Shown here: positions 24,346-36,421 of the stretch, one piece after another
Numbering within the stretch: position 1 is the stretch's first letter
Layout: each line of letters starts with the position of its first letter
Origin: Otis tarda
Taxonomy: Eukaryota; Chordata; Aves; Otidiformes; Otididae
DNA length: 64,000 bases
Assembly (NCBI GenBank): GCA_026413225.1
Contig: CM048576.1
Span: 3,976,501 to 4,040,500, forward strand
Direction: 5' to 3'
Notes under the pieces: model-generated
What the model saw: the letters and a program-made list of their open reading frames with translations, nothing else
Databases searched by the model: none
Told to the model about the DNA's origin: nothing
Made by a program: the position numbers and the translations under genes

Positions 24346-27300
24346 AGTCAGCACCTCAAACCCTGCACCAGCCTTCCTCCGCTTGGCAGGTCTTCATTCC
24401 TATCTTACTGTCAAGAAAGCTCAAGCAGAAAGGGATGCAGGCTTAGCCCAAAGTCAGATGCAGATCAGCAAGCTGGTAGAATGATAGCTCTGCTGCTGTT
24501 CTCACTGCTGGGACACAACGGCCACTGCAGACAGAAATAACCGTGAGCAAAGTGTGGGCCAGCCAGAGCACAGTGTCCTCAATAAGAGCATCTCACTGTG
24601 CCTGCTAGGGCTAGGTGGTATTTTTGGCATCCGGTTTTGCCATTCTGACTGCTGCTTTCTAACAGCTCCTTATGGACATGATTTTCTCAAATTTTTTTTT
24701 TTTTTTAAAAAAGGGAGTGGGGTCTTCAATCCAGAATAACGATGGCCCCTTGAAATACAATGTCCACATGGAGGAACTATAATGAAACAGCTTGGTCAGA
24801 GTAACTATTGCATCTACTAAACCAGCAAACTTCACCCACAAAGACACTTCCTTTCAAAACTCCATTTTTACATTTAAGGTCTAGCTTCAAAAAGAAATAT
24901 CCAGCTATTTGACCTAGTCAGATGGCCAGCAGCATGCCAGGGCCATTTGAAATGGCCAGCAAACAAGCTTGCCTTGCAGAGGGGAGCAATTTGGCTCACA
25001 GGACCTCAGAGCATGGACACTTGGTAGCCTCCTGGTGTTGTCTGGCTCCCTACCACGTCATGACCTCCATTTCGGCTGTCTGAGGGCTAAGGACATTGTG
25101 GCGGATCAATGGCTTGGGAATAAAACCAGAGGCTGTGTGTTCACCTCCTTGTCTCAGTTTAGTTCAGCAAGCAATAATCATAGCATTCTCTACAGCTGTG
25201 CTCACTAACACGCAAGGGTTTTTACTGTAGGCTCTGGAAGAACAATCAGTTTTAGGCAGGCAGATCAGACATCTCGGTGCTCACCTGGGAATAAGAGGTC
25301 TTTTTTCTTTCCCTCCCCTAGTTATTTCCCCTCATTTGCATTCACTTTTGGCTTTGAAATAAATTGCTTTAAATCTCAGCTCAGCAAGAGCTAAGCCCGA
25401 AAAGCCAGAGGACTGCAGTCATGAACATTTCCTGTGAGTTCAGGCAACAGCCAATCTGAGACCTTTTTTCTGAGACTGAACAACATGAAGAGGTGCATTC
25501 AGAGTATGAATAGGAAAGGGAAAGGTGCTTGGAAGACAGAGATAGAGGAAAAGAAGGAAGATAACATGTTTGAAAAAGTACAAGTCTCACCTGTAGTGGT
25601 CTAAATTGCCTTCTCCTCACCAATGTCAATGAAATTCCTCCTTACCTCAGATAACATTTTGTCCCAAACAAAGCAGCCTGTCCTCTCTGTTCTCCATGCT
25701 GCACGCCAACTTGGAGTTTAGCAGCCCAGCTCCCCAGCAGGCATAGCCCAGCACAGCTCCCAGCTGACTTAGAGGAACTGAGGATACGACTCTGCAGGAG
25801 TCCTGATGGGCCAGGAGAAGAACCTCTGTCTGCCAGGAATGGCTTTTCCCGTTGTGTTTAGACTCCAACAGACATTTTCTCTCCCCTGCACCCTAAGCTC
25901 AATACAAGAGAAACCGAAAACACAAGTACCACAATAAAAACAAAAGAAAGAATTAGTCTGTGCAAATTGATCAAGATGCGAAAAATCCTATTCCAAAACA
26001 GCCTGAGTCAAGCAAGAAGAAATGTTAGGTCTTTCCATTATAATAGACCCTTATTTATCTCACTGGAAAGGGTACTTTTAAAAGGCAAATGGCCAGCTAC
26101 TCCCTTTGATACATGGAGATGCTTCATGATAGGTATGATATAGAAAACCTAGGCAGAAGATATGTACCGGCTAATCTGACAGTTATCTCTTTTACAGCCA
26201 ACTACTGTCATTTCAGTCTCTGAGAACTGCCAGCTACACTGATAACTCCAGACCTAAACCCAGCAGAGGAGAAAGCCTTTGTTAATTAAGCTAGCTTCCT
26301 TCATTTTCTTAATGATTTGGCCTCAGCAGAGCTTTCAGAGGGCTGCTGTTGTGTGGCCCTTTGTGCTGGTGATGGACTGCCGCACACCCCCCGAGACGGC
26401 TGGTGGCGAAGGCAGGCGATCCTCATCTGCCGGCTGGAATGCTTTCTGGGATGAAATGTTGCAGTCCTGCCACAAATCAGACTATTAACTCAACTGGAAC
26501 ACAGCAGATTCCCCTTTGGAGGGCAAAAAAAAAAAAAAAAATCTCCCTGAAGGATGCATAAACCTGTCCGCTGTCTGATCCAGCTGATACAGAGCTGATT
26601 TTCCCAGTGTGGTATCAAGTTCCAGAGGAGCCTATTTTACACTGAACTCATCAGTGCTGCTTTGTACCCAGAAGAGTTCAGCTCTGTATTCTCAATCAGT
26701 TAGTGGCCATCAAACCCTAATGGGGTTTCTGGAACTGTGGGTGCTTTATCGTCTGTTGAGCCCGTGTTTCCGCACACTGAGCTGTTGCTCTGCTAGCTCT
26801 GTGCAAGCTGCAGCTCCTGGTTTCAGATGTGCTGTCCCCTCACAGTTAGATACTCTGCAAGAAGGAACAAAACTCAGCAGACTTGCAAGTGCCAAGTGTG
26901 AGCCCAGATTTACTTTTTTTTACCATTTCTGATGGCAGTTTGCAGTTCCCTTTGCAGATCACTGGCCTGATTCTACCTCCATTTATGCCTCTAGGTCATC
27001 GGGGCTATTTCCCTTGCTTTGGAGCGGTGCCTCACTGGCAGGCTTTCCTCCTGATGGGCAGCACTGCATTTTCCCTCTAGTCAAAGTCATATAGTCAAAG
27101 CCACCACAAGAAATTTCATCACCTTCATTGGATACACAAGTGAAGTAGAGGAGAAGACCACGTATCTTGCAGGTAATTCACGTCAGAGCTAAATGAAACA
27201 AGAGCCGATGGAGGGGACTTCGGTCACTCATGCCAGCCTTTTCATAGCCAAACCACAACAGCTTCACCCCCAACCCAACACCAAAGCAGCCCATATTTGC

Positions 27301-28627
27301 TTCTTTGCTCTTTCATAAGCTTAAAAACCAGTCATCAAACAGCTTCCACCAAGGAGACCTCACCCACAGGCCCCTTCCTTTTCCCAAGGGATATCTTTAC
27401 CATTCAAAGAGAGACATCACCCAAGAACCATCAAAACCATTCCTGTGTCTAGCCCAGCTACGCTGTGCCCACAGCTGCTGTTACCAGTGCTGTAGGTATC
27501 TCCACCAGCTTACTTTTGACTGCTGGGACACTCACCCCTTCCAGCCCCTTTCTGTAACTCAGGATCTCTGCAAAAGAAAAAAAAAAATAGCTAAGCAAAA
27601 CAATAGCTATTCCCTTTACCTCTTCCTCCACCTTTTGGGTCACTTACCTGGTGAAGAACTTAAGGTGCAAGGAGAGAAATGGAGTTGGCAGGGCAGAAGC
27701 AGGGAAGATTTCTGCAGATCTGAAATGGTTAAAAACATTCCTGCCTCAGAACCACTAAGGTCCAAAAGGTTCAGTCTCTATTTTATAATTTATAGCTCAC
27801 TGTCTTTCCTCCCAAAGTCCTGTGGGCTCTCACGTTTTTACCTTTTCCTGTTTTACCTAGGCCACTCAGTTCAGTAAATGCCCCCAGGCTAATTCAAGCC
27901 TTGTTGATACCCATGCAACCTCTGAAGAGAAAATAGCTTTTTATCACTAGATTAAAATAGAACTGCCTGGAATAACACCACAAACATGGGGTTTAGTGCA
28001 TGAGGAGAGATCCCAGGCCTTTTAGTCATGGAACCTGCCAGGGTGCTGTCGACCCAGCCAGGGCTGGAGAATTGGCTGTCACCACAGGGAGAGAGCTGAG
28101 CCTTTCACCCCACTGCTGGGGCTCCCCGAACACGGGGGCAGCAGGAGGATCAAACAAAGCACTTAGAGGGGATAAAGCAAAGTATTACATTTCAATTGAT
28201 CTGATCTTTGGCTCCCAGTGGAACTCGCAGAGATATCTTACTAGAATTACTCAAGTTTTTATCAGGAGACAGCAATACTGGGAAAGTGCCTTTTGGACGG
28301 CAAACCACTCCAGATTTTGAACTGCATTAGCATTGGGACCGGCTGAGCCAAAGAGCCCCCACAATAGTTTCAAAGATGGGAACAAAAACTGGGGAGAGAG
28401 AGAACACGCAAGATGTAAAGCCATCTGAGCACAAATGCGTATGGGTATACATCCAGGCATATGCATAATGCTGCCTGCTGTGGGGTCCCTTCAGTGTAAA
28501 ACCTGTAGGTATTTACTGGTGAGCAGAAAATACATGACCTACAGAGATCCAAATGACAGCAGCTTTTCTCCATTCACTCCTCTTCTGAGGTCCATTTCTG
28601 CTCTGAGTGCAAACACTCTGAACATTC

Positions 28628-28658
28628 AAAAAAGAAAAAAAAAAAAAGAAAGAAAGAG
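28628..28658. repeat. A-rich / (GAAA)n simple repeat
   Basis: An A-rich stretch interrupted by G, ending in gaaagaaagagatg. Confidence 0.8.
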
Positions 28659-29224
28659 ATGAAGGCAAGAGGGACCAAAAAAGTCCTTAAAATACAGACC
28701 TACGTGTAAAATACAATATGGGTGGAGCAAGCTAACAGGAGAGATAAAAAGCAAAGACCCATCATTTTTTTTTTCCTGACATCCTCTGTCTGAGCAGATG
28801 ACTGTAAGATCTTTGGAGAAGCAGAGGAATAATGTCTGGCTCTGTCAAGATCCCTCTTTATCACTATGGTGAAGGGGTGAAAAAACATCAGGTCTGATAA
28901 ATGATTCATGGAGCCTTTTCTTCTGCTAATCTGTAAATAAATTTTCAAAAGCGGCTTCTTTTTGATGAATATATTCTGCTGCTCGTAAAAACATGTCTGC
29001 CTTTAACCACAACACAGGCATGCTCAGATGTCTTTAGTGTTGCTGTCAGTACTTTGAAACCCCAAGCCTGGCTCCTTGCAGAGTGCAGGGATGGAGGTTT
29101 TGCGGACTTAGGGGACCTGCCCCTCCGCTCCCATGGCACTGCGTTCCCGGGCTCTGGCAAAGCCTTACCTCATCTCATACTCGCACCTTTGCCGCTCTGT
29201 TTCATCAGGGAGAGGGTAACATCT

Positions 29225-29325
29225 CGCAGATTTACAGACGTGAAGGCCAGAAAGGACCTTTATGAACATCTCATACGACATCCTGCAAAGCAAGCTCTAA
29301 ACCCTCTCCTCTTTGTCGCACGAGC
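29225..29325 (-). repeat. CR1 LINE 3' fragment
   Basis: agatttacagacgtgaaggc, cagaaaggacctttatgaac and atctcatacgacatcctg match the reverse-strand form of an old CR1 3' end (aaggccagaagggaccatta tgatcatctagtctgacctc). It lies about 0.6 kb beyond the proposed GRIK4 polyadenylation site. Confidence 0.5.
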
Positions 29326-29915
29326 ACTCTTCGAGCTTACACATTTTACTGTCGCTGTGCAGCAGACGCTTCTTTTCACATGCTGCTGGAAACAACAGAA
29401 CAACCCTAACATGCCCATCTCCATGGCATCGCATCCCATTCCCTGCACATCCTCCTCAGAAACATCTGCTGCTCCTGCCTGTAATAACGCGATGGATTTG
29501 GTCCGCTGTACCTAACCCTCAGCCTCTGGTCAACTGGGCTCCAACCAGCCGCTCTGGGAAGGCTGTAGGTGCAGTGGTCCACATGGCATGGAAATCTGGG
29601 TCCCCTGGACAGACTGCACTGCTGTTAGTTATGTGTTATTTCCCCCCTTACCACCACATATCTTGGGCTTTCTTTTTTTTTTTTGGTCTTTTCTTTTTTT
29701 CCTCCCGTTTCCATTCAGCTACAGATAATGGCAACAACACAGGTGTGGACACACTCAGGCAGCAGAGACCTGCAACAGCCAAAGCACCTCTTCCCTTTCA
29801 GCTGGGGAGATGCTGGGTTTCCCCCTGAGCAGATGGGCCTCAAACTGTCTCACGATTTTTGTGAGTGTGGACAGAGAAGGAAAGAGAAAGAAAGCATGAT
29901 TATACAAGGACATCT

Positions 29916-29921
29916 TTTATT
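29916..29921 (-). terminator. GRIK4: distal polyadenylation signal AATAAA (GRIK4)
   Basis: On the minus strand, GTACTGAAATAAAAGATGTC is followed by a T-rich stretch (CTTTCTTTCTCTTTCC) in the expected downstream position. Confidence 0.6.
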
Positions 29922-30581
29922 TCAGTACATTCAAGACAAAAAGAAAAGAAAACAATTCAAGAACAGGATGTACCTTCACTCAAGGCTTTTTCTCCCCTGC
30001 CCCTCTCCGTTGTCGTCTCTTTCCTTTTACAATCAGAAATTGCATAGAATTTGTTTTTCAATCAGAAAATTAAACTCGTCAATGTAAAACCCACGTCTGT
30101 ACCAAGCAGAGGGTGAGATGCTGCTGTTGCTAGGGAAGTAAATAATTTCCTTACATCAGATCCCGGGCTAAGGGTTTTCTCGAATGCTGTGAGGCATCGT
30201 TGCTGCTAGACATGGGCTGTAAGTGACCCTCGAAGCCGAGGGTGTTCCCGTGGGTCACGGACAAGGGGAGCTCGCGAGCCTGGGGCAGAGCTCAGAGTCA
30301 CTTGTTCAGGTTCGTGCAGAGCACAGGCCATGGATGCTTTGGGGAGCGACAGCGGGCAGCAAATACCACCTCCCTCCACCAGCCCTCCACAGCACTCTCT
30401 GCTCTCACCTGCTCCTGCCTCACCTCCCTCAAAAGGCTCCCCCGCCCACATACCAAAAACAGAAAGGAAAAAGCAAAAGATAACCCCAGAACTAAACAAA
30501 ATACACAGAACCCCTGAAATTCCAGGCGTTTCAAGGCCTCTTTGAGTTCACTGTGTTCGTTGGTTGTTTTTTGGCATTTTG

Positions 30582-30630
30582 ATATATATATATCTATGTA
30601 TATATATATTTTTATATATATATATGTATT
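30582..30630. repeat. TA-rich microsatellite in the proposed GRIK4 3'UTR
   Basis: Several (TA)4-6 blocks separated by ctatg and tttt. The blocks are mutually complementary and would fold into an AU hairpin in RNA. Confidence 0.85.
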
Positions 30631-31212
30631 TTAACAACTCCTCAGATGGACTTCAGGCAAATGCTGCTTCTCATGGGGAGCGTGTCCCACCCCATCCTTC
30701 CCTTCCTCCCTCAGTCCACCTGCCACACTCTGAAAAGGAAGAAGATTTCAGCACCTGAAACCTGGTGCCTTGGAGACTAGGTCCTGACGTACCCAAAACA
30801 AACCAAAACAAAATGACGACTCCTCCCTTCCCATCCCTTATCCATGTCAAATAAAAAGACCCTCCCCCCACCCTTTGAGAACATCCCCCAGTAAGTCTAC
30901 ATGATGGGGAGACGGTGCCAGCATCCCTTCTCCTGGCCTGGGGTGGAGAAGTTCCAAGAACTGCTCTTGCCCCTGGGTAGGCAATATCTCCTACACCGGT
31001 TACCCACCACGTCCCTCCTTCCTGCCTCGGAGCTGCACGGTGGCATGGAGACAACCGCTGGAGACAGGCCAGCTGGAGGAGCTCGCTCCTGCTGCATCAG
31101 GCTTCAGCAAGATATGCGTCCTCTCGGACACTGAAACCAAAGCCATCCCTCTGGCCAGGCCTGCGTGTCAGCCCAAAGGTCCGCCTTGCTCTGGAGAAGC
31201 TGGGTAACTGCT

Positions 31213-31218
31213 TTTAAT
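31213..31218 (-). terminator. GRIK4: proximal polyadenylation signal ATTAAA (candidate)
   Basis: On the minus strand, GTTTTTAAATTAAAAGCAGT lies about 90 nt after the GRIK4 stop codon. ATTAAA is the commonest variant signal. Use of this site is only inferred. Confidence 0.35.
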
Positions 31219-31306
31219 TTAAAAACAAGTTGACATTGTACAAGTCCATGTTCTATAAAATGGAACAGGACCCTCTTGGCCCACCCCAACACCCCCTGCC
31301 CCAGTG

Positions 31307-31672
31307 TTACTCGGGCTCGCTGCTGTTGGTGGTCTTCTCCCACTCCAAGCTCTCTTCGCTCTGCGCAGGCGAGCCCGCCGATGGCCGTGCCCGGAGGCCC
31401 TGAAACCTGCGGCACTCAGGGCACACCCGAATGTGCGTGCACCCTCGGGCGACCAGGGCAGCCTCTTGTGCCAGTCTTTGTGCCAGGGGATCTGGCTCAC
31501 CCCCACTGCACAGCTTCCCATTGCTGAGCGTGGTTGTGCTGCGGGCTCTGCACTCCTCCGGGATAACGGGGCGAGTCCGTATCATTCCCCCTCGCCTCCG
31601 ACGAGGGTGGAAACTGTCCTTGCAGAGAATGATGTTGCGCAGCTCCGTCACCATTTCTTGGCACACCGACAC
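31307..31672 (-). CDS. GRIK4: GRIK4 terminal coding exon: cytoplasmic tail
   Basis: This exon encodes the last 121 residues and the TAA stop (31307-31309). It opens with [20 protein letters not shown] after the acceptor ccttccag|GTGTCG. A basic RRRR cluster (31592-31603) resembles the arginine-rich endoplasmic-reticulum retention signal described for KA2/GluK5. Next come [30 protein letters not shown] and a CPEC pair, and the conserved end is [16 protein letters not shown]. Between RARPS and SEESLEW the tail reads AGSPAQ, about three residues more than the human sequence I recall. The tail is intracellular and governs trafficking. Confidence 0.97.
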   Translation of the reverse strand: MSVCQEMVTELRNIILCKDSFHPRRRRGGMIRTRPVIPEECRARSTTTLSNGKLCSGGEPDPLAQRLAQEAALVARGCTHIRVCPECRRFQGLRARPSAGSPAQSEESLEWEKTTNSSEPE

Positions 31673-32204
31673 CTGGAAGGCAGACCCGAGACATACTGCT
31701 CACCTAAGTAAGCTGTGAGCCCAGCAGCGCTGAATCTGCTCTGGATTCCGATGCCAAAGTGTTACAGACTCGGTCATTAATCTGGCCACTGGATTCCGAC
31801 ACCAATGCTTGGATATTCATGCTTGATTTAGCCCAACAGATTCCACCTCTTGTCAGAGACCCGCCTGTACTCTGGATCCCCAAATCACCACGAGACCCAA
31901 ACCTATGGCGGGCAGAAATCCTCAGACGATCCCATCTCCAGGAAGTTACCTGGACATCATATGCATCCTCGATCCCTACCAAAAGCCCTTGGAGCATCCC
32001 TAAAGCCTCGATCTTAGTAGGAGTGCATGAGAAGCTCATGCATTAGACTCTGCCCAATGCACTTAGCCTTCTCATGCATTTGAGTTCTCGTTACTAGGAA
32101 CGCCCATCTCAGTGCAGGTGCATCACTTGCTCCAGAGCACTGCTGAGCACCTCGCAGCTAGCAATAAACACACGCTATCCCCTCAGGACACTTTCAGGTC
32201 CTAC
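31673..32204 (-). other. GRIK4: GRIK4 last intron
   Basis: A short intron of 532 nt. On the transcribed strand it carries two UGCAUG motifs (32073-32078 and 32037-32042) and a perfect 8-bp inverted repeat, TGCATGAG-AAG-CTCATGCA (32024-32042). A degenerate duplication around CTGGATTCCGA lies at 31741 and 31791. Confidence 0.85.
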
Positions 32205-32323
32205 CTCTGACTGTTCAGAGTGCCGAAGGCTCCACAAAAATTCCAGCATTGCCATAAAAATTGCTACGATTAAGCCACAGATGAGAACCACGAAGATTCC
32301 ACCAATATTCTCCATTCCTAGGC
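32205..32323 (-). CDS. GRIK4: GRIK4 exon: M4 transmembrane segment
   Basis: This 119-nt exon completes a Gly codon (G|GC) and encodes [20 protein letters not shown] followed by [19 protein letters not shown]. The hydrophobic run from Ile-Gly-Gly to Leu-Trp is M4, which crosses the membrane from the outside and brings the tail into the cytosol. Acceptor attttag|GCCTAG, donor GTCAGAG|gtagga. It ends on a codon boundary. Confidence 0.97.
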
Positions 32324-34636
32324 CTAAAATAAAGCAGAAGAGAGACAACATAAATTGCAAGCACTGTACAGAAATCCCAACTCTTTGCTGTTTAGTTGGC
32401 ATTGCATGTACCCAGCCAGGGACCAAAAAATAAAAGCACACAGCCAGCACTGACCTATTAATACCTCATCACAAGACTCAGATGGTAAACGGAATGACTG
32501 GCAATAACTGCACGATCGAAGATGCGTTCTCAGAAATGATGATTTTGCAGATAAACAGCAAGTACATTGGAGGGAAGTACAAAGCAATTTGTAGACAAAC
32601 TGAAAACAGGGGAATAAATGAGAGATCAATCGGGCACATTAATCCCTGCAAATTCTTCACCCAGCTGTAGTTGCTTTGAACTTCGCAAAGGCAGATGAGC
32701 AATGTTGTTAAAGAGGCAGAGATGAAGAAGACAAGAAATGGCTTTAAAGGAAGCTGGAACCAAGAAAAGCTCCTTTGATTGCACTACAAAGTGCTGGTGA
32801 AAAATGATTACAGCTGCTTGCATTGCAGTAGGAAGGAGAGGTTCCAAATAAGACCAGAATCCAACACTGCTTGACACGGTTACTAAACGGGGTCCCTGCC
32901 ACCCAGGGGTACCTGGTTATGTTTTGGCTGCTCTCTGTCCAGCATCCTCTGGCTCATGAGGAGAAAATAGCCCCTTTCATGGGGTGACTCATCTCACCTC
33001 CCGTGGACAACCCACTCACAATGGGATGACTGACACATCTACTGATCGTAGGAGCTATTCAGCCACTTCAGGCTAAGTGTCGCACATGCAGACGGCTTCA
33101 CTTTGGGGAGGGTCTGAATCACATGCGTGGCAGCTGCAGCCCTGCCCTACACAGCTTACACTCCAGAAACCTCAGCAGCTGGAAGGAAAATCCACCTCTC
33201 CATAACCTGGCCTGAGCTTTCCATGTGCCAAGGCCATCACTTTGTGTCCCACAGTGATCCCTGTCCCCAAAACTGCAGCCTGCGCCTCCGTCCAGCCCTG
33301 CAAACAGGACTGGAGAGGAGACGGGGAGCCGTGCTGGCCTCAACACGCTGTCCGAGAAATGGCTTCTCTCTCCTGTGTTTGTTGGTTTTGGGTCTCAAGA
33401 GGACTGGGCTTCTGATTGGATTGATTACTAAAAAGCATGCGGTGCTTTGCACTGAGGTGACTGTATGAGGCCATTACTCAACAAGAACATCTATAAAAAT
33501 CTTCCTTTCCCCTCTGTAACATTAAATCAAAGTGTAAGAATCAATGATTTATTGACTTAATCTCTGCGTGGCTTTTAGACATAAAATCTCACCAAAATCC
33601 TTGTAAATCGCTGACCTGTTTTGTTCTAAAACTTAGGAGGGCACATTTCTCCCTCCTCCTCCGTCATTCTTTTGGCATTGCCTTTGGAGCAACCAAGCGA
33701 CTCTGTAAATCAGCTCTTTGCAGAGATGTTTCCACTAAGACAGCAATTGCAGGGCAGAAAACATAGCCTGTAATCACATTTTAGACCCAAGATAAAGGCC
33801 ATCCTCTCCTCCTGAGAGGTATTTTCTTCCTCCATATAGACATACTAGCAGGCTATAGCCCTCCTCATGTCCCAAACTGAGAAAGTGAGCCATGACAGAG
33901 GGAACAAAAAGCAGAAAGCCTTCTCCAGGGTCACAGAGTGTGCCGGCTTGGCTCTCTGTCTCTGCGCTCAGGAAGGTCAGAAGACTGTCCTTTCAATGGG
34001 GGGACCTGCTGGACTCCTAGAAAATGCTTGCTGAGGAAAGAGCGACTGCCAAAACTAAAAACCGCATCAACTGCATTAAGCTGGCAACTGCTCTCACACT
34101 GGGACATCAGCCTAATGTGGTAGCTTTTACAGCAATTTGCATAGCATTTCCCAAAAGAATTTGCTCCTCAGTTTACAGATGTACTAATAAAGTCCTTGTG
34201 TCCCTTTCCCCGGCTGTTTAAAAGGCGCTTTCACTTGGAGCCATTAACCAGTGGGCCTGTGGTGGAGATCCATCTCCCTTGAAGGAACCCAGGATTTTGG
34301 TCTGATCCCTTTAGCCATCCATTTTCCTATATAATGCTGCAGACATTCATTAGAAGCTAATTTACCCTCCGTATGCCTCCAATATTTGTCATTTGGTTGT
34401 TCCCGCTATCTTTGCCCCAGGCAAAAACACACAGCATGAGGCACAGCAGAACTGTTTGGTTTTCTCCTTGAATGTGAAGGAAGGAACCTCAGGTCAGAAG
34501 AAGGGGAAAAAGTAATTTTCAGGCAGAAAACCTGGCAGCGCTCACACGCAGATGGATGTTCATCCTTGCACTGCTGGCAAGGATGCTTCTACTGCCTGGT
34601 CCCTTCAGCACGCTACCGGCGAGCGGCGTGGCTTAC
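32324..34636 (-). other. GRIK4: GRIK4 intron
   Basis: An intron of 2.3 kb between the exons for the end of S2 and M4. No repeat, gene or strong motif was recognised. Confidence 0.8.
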
Positions 34637-34765
34637 CTTTGGCTCTGTGGTCCTCCTCTTTGGGGCACTTGCCTCCTTCCCACCACTTCCGCTTCAGGAT
34701 TTCCAGGCGGTTGTTCTCTTGCAACTGGAGAATGGCCAGGTCAAACTCGTCGCGAAACACAGAGC
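34637..34765 (-). CDS. GRIK4: GRIK4 exon: end of ligand-binding segment S2
   Basis: This 129-nt exon completes a Gly (G|GC) and encodes [20 protein letters not shown], then [20 protein letters not shown] and AK, leaving one base of Gly. The Cys in GGKCP is the partner in the conserved S2 disulfide, with the Cys of RNCNLTQ in the preceding exon. Acceptor gttgcag|GCTCTG, donor AAAG|gtaagc. Confidence 0.97.
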
Positions 34766-36195
34766 CTGCAACACCAAGACGTATGTGGGTAAGGCACCGC
34801 CTCAAGCAGCCTTCCTCCCCGCCATGATGCCCTGCTAGCGTGCCCAGCTACAAACACTTGTCTGTGAATGATTTGGAAGGGACTTCAGTCCATGTAAGCC
34901 CTTGAAACCTGCAGCCTCCCTGCTGCGAACGTCAACTGGTTAATGTAATTTGCAGATGGTAATTTTTCCTGTCCATCAAGACCCACACAGGCCATTTAAA
35001 GAGGTCCACTACAAGGGGGAGCTTTGGCTTCAGGGGCAGGGTCTGAACAAGCAGTTCAGTACCACATTGCTGTTCCTCCAGATCACTGTGGTCCCTCTCC
35101 TGTCATTCTGCCTCGAACTTCATCCTTGCTCTAACCCTCCTTCCCTCAAACTGGTGCACTGCAATAGCTGCGGGTTCAATCCACACACAAGCCCAAACCT
35201 TCACAGCAGAGGAGGCTCACCCCTGCGCTCGGTACTGAGCTCTGCCGTGGTCTCATTGACGCCTGCGACCAGAGACCCAGAAAAAGGGCCGTGGGAAAGA
35301 CCGCAGCTCTCCTGGTAACTCTGCACTATTGTCCCAGTGAGCAGCTTTCTGCTCTTTTATCTGCTACAGTTTCACTGTTTAACAAGACAATGTCAGAACA
35401 AATTTAGTCCTTAAAGTAAGGATTTGTACTCACAATCAGGTTACTGTGACTTTACAAGCTTACGCATGTTAGCTGAACTGTAGTGTCTGTTTGTGTTACG
35501 GTTCTTACATAATTCAGCTTAACTCTGTATTGCTAAGTGCAGGTGCTTAAAGGTCAGGAACAAGATTTCCTCAGCCTGCAGACTCGCGGAAAGATCAGCC
35601 CATTGCTTGGAATAACAACGGCTACGTCCTTTTTCTGTGCTGCCCTGGGAGAAGATGTTCTCTTACAGTAGGTCTCATATTCGAAAGACAAAAACCCCGC
35701 CTTTGTTAAAACTGATTATTAGCTGAGATAGTCACTGAATTGCTCAGTTCTCTGTCCCGGAGTTTTAAAAAACACCAGCTGTTAAGAAACTTGTGCTAAA
35801 AACGACAAGAGTTGCAAGAGCATTACTTTTACAGCACTTCTAAGATAAAACAATGAGCACAAAACGATTCAGAAACACTGGTTCAAAAGGGAAACAGTTA
35901 GCAAAGAGCATATATGCAGAAAACAAGCAGTCATTTTGAAACATCTTTCACATGAATTATTTAAAGAGCCGCAGTCGCGTGTCACATGGCTCTGGACGAG
36001 AGCAGGGTCTTGTACATCTGGCTCTGAGCGTGCACCTCGGGCAATTGCAATGTATTTGATTTTCCTCCTGAGATAAAAATGACCCTGAGCAGAGCTGTGA
36101 AACGTGACATCGGCTTTAGAGCCGGTTCAGTCTTTCAAATGCTCCGGTCCTCTGCCGACAGCTGAGAAGGACTAGAATTTTTCTTCACTGCCTAC
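34766..36195 (-). other. GRIK4: GRIK4 intron
   Basis: An intron of 1.43 kb. No repeat or embedded gene was recognised. Confidence 0.8.
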
Positions 36196-36421
36196 CGACG
36201 GGCATGCCAATCCCGTAGCCCTTGGTGTCCAGAAGGCCCCCGACCTGCGTGAGGTTGCAATTGCGCTGACGATAATACTCGTTCATGGTGGACTCCAGCA
36301 GGAAGGCGTAATTGGAGTTCAGCACACGCGCAATCCCTTCCTCCGTGCTCTTCACAAAGACGCTTGGCTGCTTGGAGTACATGTAGTTCCACATCCGCTG
36401 GTACGTCTGGTAGCGGGAGTT
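36196..36421 (-). CDS. GRIK4: GRIK4 exon: ligand-binding segment S2
   Basis: This 226-nt exon encodes 75 residues from [20 protein letters not shown] to [13 protein letters not shown], leaving one base of Gly. The Glu in [11 protein letters not shown] is the residue that in kainate receptors binds the amino group of glutamate. RNCNLTQ holds the S2 disulfide Cys and an N-glycosylation sequon (NLT). Acceptor cctgcag|AACTCC, donor CCCGTCG|gtaggc. The exon is almost unchanged from human. Confidence 0.97.

Larger units (their letters stand above)
19511..29899. other. intergenic region between TBCEL and GRIK4
   Basis: About 10.4 kb with no coding sequence that I recognise on either strand; the open frames here are short and lack family resemblance. 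It contains old CR1 and MIR-like fragments, A-rich runs (22099-22130 and about 28628-28658) and a G-quadruplex motif at 22383-22399. Between roughly 22.4 and 23.3 kb the sequence is AT-rich and free of recognisable repeats. A noncoding RNA cannot be excluded. Confidence 0.7.
29900..31306 (-). other. GRIK4: GRIK4 3'UTR (proposed)
   Basis: The sequence after the stop runs 1.4 kb to a well-formed AATAAA at 29916-29921. It is repeat-poor apart from a TA-rich block at 30582-30630, and reads on the minus strand like UTR sequence. A proximal ATTAAA at 31213-31218, about 90 nt after the stop, could give a much shorter form. The left end is inferred from the distal signal. Confidence 0.6.

Noticed and set aside
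27305-27877. 190-residue plus-strand open frame in the intergenic gap
   Set aside because: Composition is unlike a protein family, there is no supporting start context, and nothing was recognised by eye. It is not called without transcript evidence.
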